Shown piece after piece: positions 6,041 through 8,873 of a stretch of 8,873 bases of DNA. Both the position numbers and the translations under genes were made by a program. The first letter of the stretch is position 1. The number at the start of each line of letters is the position of its first letter. A model generated the notes under the pieces. That model saw nothing but the letters and a program-made list of their open reading frames with translations, made no database searches and was not told the origin of the DNA. Source of the DNA: Candidatus Falkowiibacteriota bacterium (GTDB lineage Bacteria; Patescibacteriota; Patescibacteriia; Patescibacteriales; UBA12465). The stretch is taken from contig CAIOGK010000072.1 of the NCBI GenBank assembly GCA_903857815.1, positions 1 through 8,873 of the forward strand. Reading direction: 5' to 3'.

Positions 6041-6112
6041 TTTTATCCCCTCTCTGTCACAATAGCGTCACAATTATTTGTGGGGCGGCAATACAAGGGA
6101 GAGGTGATAAAA
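6041..6112. repeat. 72-base imperfect inverted repeat downstream of the repeat-protein gene
   Basis: TTTTATCCCCTCTC (6041-6054) and GAGAGGTGATAAAA (6099-6112) are inverted copies with one mismatch. The 44 bases between hold the whole left copy of the 21-bp direct repeat and a small inner hairpin (CACAA, loop TTAT, TTGTG at 6070-6083). The element begins 7 bases after the stop of the gene at 6119. It could be a large transcript-end structure, a short nonautonomous insertion with terminal inverted repeats, or a recombination site. No T-run follows, so an ordinary intrinsic terminator is unlikely. Confidence 0.55.
6055..6075. repeat. 21-bp direct repeat, left copy
   Basis: It is identical at all 21 positions to 8184-8204 and in the same orientation. 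The repeat contains GTCACAAT twice, separated by AGC, so the two 8-mers are 11 bases apart, about one DNA turn. This copy sits 43 bases beyond the stop of the repeat-protein gene, inside the larger inverted repeat. Confidence 0.8.
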
Positions 6113-6118
6113 TATTAA

Positions 6119-8143
6119 TTACTCAATTTTTATGTTAGGGTATTTTGTTTTTATTTTATCTTTTTCAGTTGAGCCAAGACTATTCAAAAAAAGAGTCCCT
6201 CCAATTGTTTGGGGCAAAACTAATCCGTCGGCGGAGCTAAGCCCACTTAAATCAAGATAACCTCCGATTGTTTGCGGTAAGACTAAACCTTCAGCAGAAC
6301 GAAGATAACCTAAATTAAGATAGTCTCCAATTGTTTGGGGCAAAACCAAACCTTCGGTGGAGCGAAGATTACTTAAATCAAGGTGACCTGCGATGATTTG
6401 AGGAAAAACTAACCCCTCGGCAGAGCTAAGACTTCTTAAATCAAGATTGTTCTTGATTATTTGGGGCAAGATTAAACCTTTGGCATGACTTAGATTTTTT
6501 AAATCAAGACTACCAACAGTTTGGGGTAGTATTAAATCTTTAGTAGAGTCAAGACGTCCTAAAATAAGACTCTGTTTGATTGTTTGGGGCAGGACTAAAC
6601 CTACCGCGGAAGTGAGCCCGAACAATCCGAGTCTACCCTTTATTGTTTGAGGTAAGACTAAACCGGGAGCGGACTTAAGCTTATTTAAATCGAGATCGCC
6701 TCCGATTATTTGGGGTAAAACTAAACCTTCGGCGGAATTAAGATTATTTAAATCAAGATTACCATAATGATATTTAATATTTCCACGCAAAGCTTCTTCT
6801 TTGTTTACACTAATCTCTGCTTCTAAACAATCAAAAATTAAAGAAAGGTCAGTTCTTAAGTTTCTTTGGCTGGTTATTTCTTTAATTCTAGGATCGTTTT
6901 CGTAACCAAATCCTATTATCTTATTATCTATTTGATACAAGAAACTTAAATCTTCTTTAGACAAGGCTTCTCGCCTATTATTTCTTTCTTCGATTTCTGT
7001 TAAGCGTTTCATATCAGCGCTTTTCTTTTCGTACTGTTTGCCATCTGGAAATTCACCCATCTTTTCTTTTACCACGTCACTAATATAGGGATCCATATTT
7101 TGATTAGCGGCGATACCTCGCACTTCAGCAATATTATCCCCTTCCATTCTAATAGCAACTCTTGGGATAACTGCTTCGCCGTTTTCATTAATAGAATAAT
7201 AAACATGAAAATCCCCGCCTTTGAGTTGAGTTCTAGCCGTATCAATATTAGCCGTACACCATTCAAGCGGATGGCCATCTAATGATTTTACTAATTCATC
7301 AGGCTCTGAGCTTTGCTTATATTTTTTCCATTGTCCTCTAGTTTCTTTGAGCCCCTCAGTAGAATATTCTGGCATTTCTATTAAAAACTGGGCGTAGATT
7401 TTAGAGAAGTTTTCCGAATTAACTAGTTCTTTAAATTCGGCCTCGTTTAATTTTTTGCTAATATTTTCTGGAATAATTCTTTCCTGTTTATTTATACTAT
7501 TTTGTTCTGCTTTAGCACTAATAGCTGAAATGGTCATTGCTAGGGCCCGAGGATTAAGAGTCGGAAAAGAAGCAACCGTATCCTTGGTTCTTTTTTTAAA
7601 TTGTATGGTTTCAACTTTTGTTTCCTTATCTTCCATCTTCTCTATCTTGCCCATCTTTAGCATGGAATTAAAAGCCCAATACTTGGCCCACATGGGATAG
7701 GTAGCATCGGGAGAAGACAAATAGTCTACCCACTTATCTAAACTTTTCTCTTGATTAGAAATTATTTCGTTTATTTTTTGTTTTCTAAATTTATCCGTTA
7801 TCTCAATAATGCCATGACCTTGATTGCGAGCAATATTTTGCTCTAACAAAAAAGTGGATTCTGGGACATCTTCGGGTTTAATAACATTTTCCTTATGATA
7901 ATGGTTTTTAATCCTTTCTAACACTCTAGGGCCATCGGCGTGACTAGTATGAGTTTTTTCAATCACCTCTAACCAGTCCGCTATTTTATCAACCGGCTTT
8001 TGAGAGGTTTCTTCTCCTTTGATTGCTAATCTATTTTTTTCATGTTCAACTGGTTGAGAGGTATGTAGCTTAGAATCTTTTTGATGTAGAAATTGTTCAC
8101 CGAAGTTTTTCATATATTTTTCTTTATACTTATATTTTTTCAC
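6119..8143 (-). CDS. Large cytoplasmic protein with C-terminal 21-residue leucine-rich-like repeats, 674 aa
   Basis: No signal peptide or membrane segment is seen. Residues ~1-455 form a charged helical region followed by a conserved-looking core: HPLEWCTAN (W295, C296), GGDFHVYYSINENG, then VAIRMEGDNIAEVRGIAANQNMDPYI. This order (WC-T, an 'I-R' strand, an E-x-RG-x-x-N-Q strand) recalls PcfJ-like phage/plasmid proteins, and I recall close relatives in Candidate Phyla Radiation genomes; the function is unknown. Residues 461-674 hold ten repeats of 20-21 residues, consensus xxLxLxxLxSAxGLVLPQTI, probably a solenoid binding surface like leucine-rich repeats. The last repeat is degenerate and ends the protein. 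The first possible start is GTG at 8143. ATG at 8113 (MKNFGEQF, giving 664 residues) is at least as likely, because relatives I recall begin that way and an AAAGAAAA stretch precedes it. It has its own predicted promoter and is flanked by the 21-bp direct repeat. Confidence 0.82.
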   Translation of the reverse strand: MKKYKYKEKYMKNFGEQFLHQKDSKLHTSQPVEHEKNRLAIKGEETSQKPVDKIADWLEVIEKTHTSHADGPRVLERIKNHYHKENVIKPEDVPESTFLLEQNIARNQGHGIIEITDKFRKQKINEIISNQEKSLDKWVDYLSSPDATYPMWAKYWAFNSMLKMGKIEKMEDKETKVETIQFKKRTKDTVASFPTLNPRALAMTISAISAKAEQNSINKQERIIPENISKKLNEAEFKELVNSENFSKIYAQFLIEMPEYSTEGLKETRGQWKKYKQSSEPDELVKSLDGHPLEWCTANIDTARTQLKGGDFHVYYSINENGEAVIPRVAIRMEGDNIAEVRGIAANQNMDPYISDVVKEKMGEFPDGKQYEKKSADMKRLTEIEERNNRREALSKEDLSFLYQIDNKIIGFGYENDPRIKEITSQRNLRTDLSLIFDCLEAEISVNKEEALRGNIKYHYGNLDLNNLNSAEGLVLPQIIGGDLDLNKLKSAPGLVLPQTIKGRLGLFGLTSAVGLVLPQTIKQSLILGRLDSTKDLILPQTVGSLDLKNLSHAKGLILPQIIKNNLDLRSLSSAEGLVFPQIIAGHLDLSNLRSTEGLVLPQTIGDYLNLGYLRSAEGLVLPQTIGGYLDLSGLSSADGLVLPQTIGGTLFLNSLGSTEKDKIKTKYPNIKIE
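6203..6763 (-). repeat. Coding tandem repeats, 63-bp unit, nine near-regular copies
   Basis: The DNA encoding residues 461-647 repeats with a period of 63 bases (60 in the first and fifth units). The PQTI/PQII and GLVLP segments are the most constant at the nucleotide level (TTGTTTGGGG and variants recur on the plus strand). The two or three positions between leucines, such as DLNKLK, FGLTSAV and GRLDSTK, vary most. Strong DNA-level similarity between units points to copy-number change by unequal exchange or slippage, with variation concentrated on one face of the solenoid. Confidence 0.85.
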
Positions 8144-8161
8144 AAATAAATTTTAAAGTAA

Positions 8162-8191
8162 ATGATAAAATTAAATTATTTAATGTCACAA
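8162..8191 (-). promoter_or_regulatory. Possible promoter of the repeat-protein gene
   Basis: On the minus strand, TTGTGA (8186-8191), an 18-base spacer and TATCAT (8162-8167) give a plausible promoter with a start near 8155. The -35 lies inside the 21-bp direct repeat, so a protein bound to that repeat would act directly on this promoter. The spacer is AT-only, and the call is weak. Confidence 0.35.
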
Positions 8192-8204
8192 TAGCGTCAC
8201 AATT
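8184..8204. repeat. 21-bp direct repeat, right copy
   Basis: Exact copy of 6055-6075 in the same orientation. It lies 40 bases upstream of the GTG and 70 bases upstream of the ATG start option of the repeat-protein gene. Its doubled GTCACAAT units at an 11-base period suit an operator bound by a regulator in tandem; it may equally be a recombination footprint. Confidence 0.8.
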
Positions 8205-8240
8205 CAGTATTTTCGAGAGGGAGTTTTCCAGGTCTACAAC

Positions 8241-8266
8241 AAAAAATAGGCTAATATTAGCCTATT
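8241..8266 (-). terminator. Intrinsic terminator of tRNA-Ser
   Basis: A perfect 22-base palindrome (AATAGGCTAAT / ATTAGCCTATT, 8245-8266) starts 6 bases past the tRNA CCA end. On the minus strand it is followed by a T-run (TTTTTT at the end of the stem). It is a textbook Rho-independent terminator that isolates the tRNA from the repeat-protein gene. Confidence 0.88.
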
Positions 8267-8272
8267 ATGTAT

Positions 8273-8362
<90 letters not shown>

Positions 8363-8404
8363 TTGCATGAAATTGTGTGAATAACTACTTTTCATTTTAC
8401 TGAT

Positions 8405-8433
8405 TTACCAGAAAAATGCAAATATGCTATAAT
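8405..8433 (+). promoter_or_regulatory. Predicted promoter of the hemerythrin gene
   Basis: TTACCA (8405-8410), a 17-base spacer and a perfect TATAAT (8428-8433) with TGC before it form an extended -10 promoter. Transcription should start near 8440, leaving a leader of about 20 bases without a Shine-Dalgarno sequence. It lies between the divergent tRNA gene and the start at 8459. Confidence 0.7.
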
Positions 8434-8458
8434 ATCACTATAATTAAATACAAAAAAT

Positions 8459-8872
8459 ATGCCTATTTTAAATTGGACAGAGGAATATTCTGTTGGCGTT
8501 CAAGAATTTGATAACCAACATAAAAAGTTAATGGCCATTATTAATAAACTATTTACTCTATACACCGAAAAAAAGTTTAGCAATATTGATGTTAATCCCA
8601 TCTTCGCGGAATTAAATGATTACGCAAATATTCATTTCAGCACCGAAGAACATTATTTTAATCTATACAATTATCCCCAAAAAGCGGAACATCTAGCAAT
8701 GCATGCCGCTCACCGTAAAAAAATGATTGAACTTAAAAATGAATACGATGCAGAAAATAGCGAAAAAACATTATTTGCTATCAGTAATTTCTTAAATGAG
8801 TGGTGGATTTGGCACATTAATAATGCCGACAAAGAATACACTAATTATTTTAACGCTAACGGATTAAAATAA
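8459..8872 (+). CDS. Bacteriohemerythrin, 137 aa
   Basis: A complete single-domain hemerythrin: a four-helix bundle that binds O2 reversibly at a non-haem di-iron site. All seven expected iron ligands are present: H21 (NQHKKL), H59 and E63 (HFSTEE), H78 and H82 (HLAMH), H119 and D124 (WHINNAD). The opening ILNWTEEYSVGVQEFDNQH is the family's usual N-terminus and the length is typical for stand-alone bacterial forms. Roles known for the family include oxygen delivery, sensing, storage or scavenging and iron handling; which applies here is not shown. The start ATG at 8459 is set by the conserved N-terminus and the promoter just upstream. The stop is TAA at 8870-8872, so the gene is complete at the window edge. 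It is the only protein gene here on the plus strand. Confidence 0.95.
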   Translation: MPILNWTEEYSVGVQEFDNQHKKLMAIINKLFTLYTEKKFSNIDVNPIFAELNDYANIHFSTEEHYFNLYNYPQKAEHLAMHAAHRKKMIELKNEYDAENSEKTLFAISNFLNEWWIWHINNADKEYTNYFNANGLK

Positions 8873-8873
8873 A

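Larger units (their letters stand above)
5820..6118. other. Repeat-rich gene-free stretch of about 300 bp
   Basis: No credible reading frame is present on either strand. The stretch holds the NERD promoter (5838-5866), the tRNA-like remnant (5902-5922), the left copy of the 21-bp direct repeat (6055-6075) and a long imperfect inverted repeat (6041-6112). Between 5996 and 6047 TTATC occurs five times (5996, 6002, 6023, 6032, 6043) without regular spacing. Nothing further is recognised in 5923-5995. Confidence 0.6.

Noticed and set aside
5996..6047. Five TTATC (GATAA) motifs as possible iterons or an origin
   Set aside because: The spacing is irregular (6, 21, 9 and 11 bases), the motif is short and AT-rich, and no replication gene is nearby.
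6203..6763. Regular 63-bp repeats as a possible CRISPR array
   Set aside because: The periodicity is in coding DNA, has no constant repeat plus unique spacer pattern, and translates into a regular 21-residue solenoid.
7069..7700. Open frames at 7069-7278 (-), 7100-7282 (+) and 7455-7700 (+)
   Set aside because: All lie inside the large repeat-protein gene in other frames and show no independent coding evidence.
6055..8204. Insertion sequence with transposase bracketed by the 21-bp repeats
   Set aside because: The enclosed protein has no transposase or recombinase motif, and the repeats are direct, without terminal inverted repeats at both ends.

Overview
The window is an AT-rich bacterial segment (about one third G+C by eye). 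Seven consecutive transcription units lie on the minus strand, starting with a tRNA-Ser gene, and one gene leaves divergently on the plus strand at the right edge. Several proteins resemble families I associate with Candidate Phyla Radiation (Patescibacteria) genomes: the 124-residue protein at 180-554, the KPVIYxYP-type membrane protein, and the large protein with 21-residue 'GLVLPQTI' repeats. Most starts lack a clear Shine-Dalgarno sequence, and the promoters are mainly extended -10 types. The long reading frames contain no internal TGA, so the ordinary bacterial code (11) fits, not the code in which TGA is glycine. The lineage is an inference from recalled family resemblance, not a demonstrated placement.

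Layout from right to left, in the direction of minus-strand transcription. A complete bacteriohemerythrin gene (8459-8872, +) diverges from tRNA-Ser(UGA) (8273-8362, -), which has its own strong intrinsic terminator. Next is a large soluble repeat protein (6119-8143), followed by a roughly 300-bp gene-free stretch rich in repeats. Then come a membrane-anchored NERD nuclease-like protein (5031-5819) and a P-loop-like protein without the Walker A lysine (4432-4974). A single-pass membrane protein (3559-4302) ends in an intrinsic terminator. After it lies a two-gene operon of a sugar-isomerase-type TIM barrel and a GNAT acetyltransferase, joined by an ATGA overlap. The last unit is a HAD-like phosphatase with long unknown flanks (575-2017) and a small conserved protein (180-554).

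The genes do not form one recognisable pathway. They look like unrelated single-gene or two-gene cargo modules in one orientation behind a tRNA gene. The most striking structure is a family of short G-rich intergenic elements at 2190, 3499, 4404, 5000 and 5902. One lies between each pair of successive modules, close to the upstream gene's stop codon, and they resemble the 3' end of the tRNA-Ser gene (19 of 21 bases for the copy at 5902-5922). This suggests, without proving, stepwise insertion of cassettes at the tRNA 3' end or a cassette array with attC-like boundaries. No integrase lies in the window. A second structure is an exact 21-bp direct repeat that flanks the repeat-protein gene and is itself built from two 8-bp units spaced one helical turn apart.
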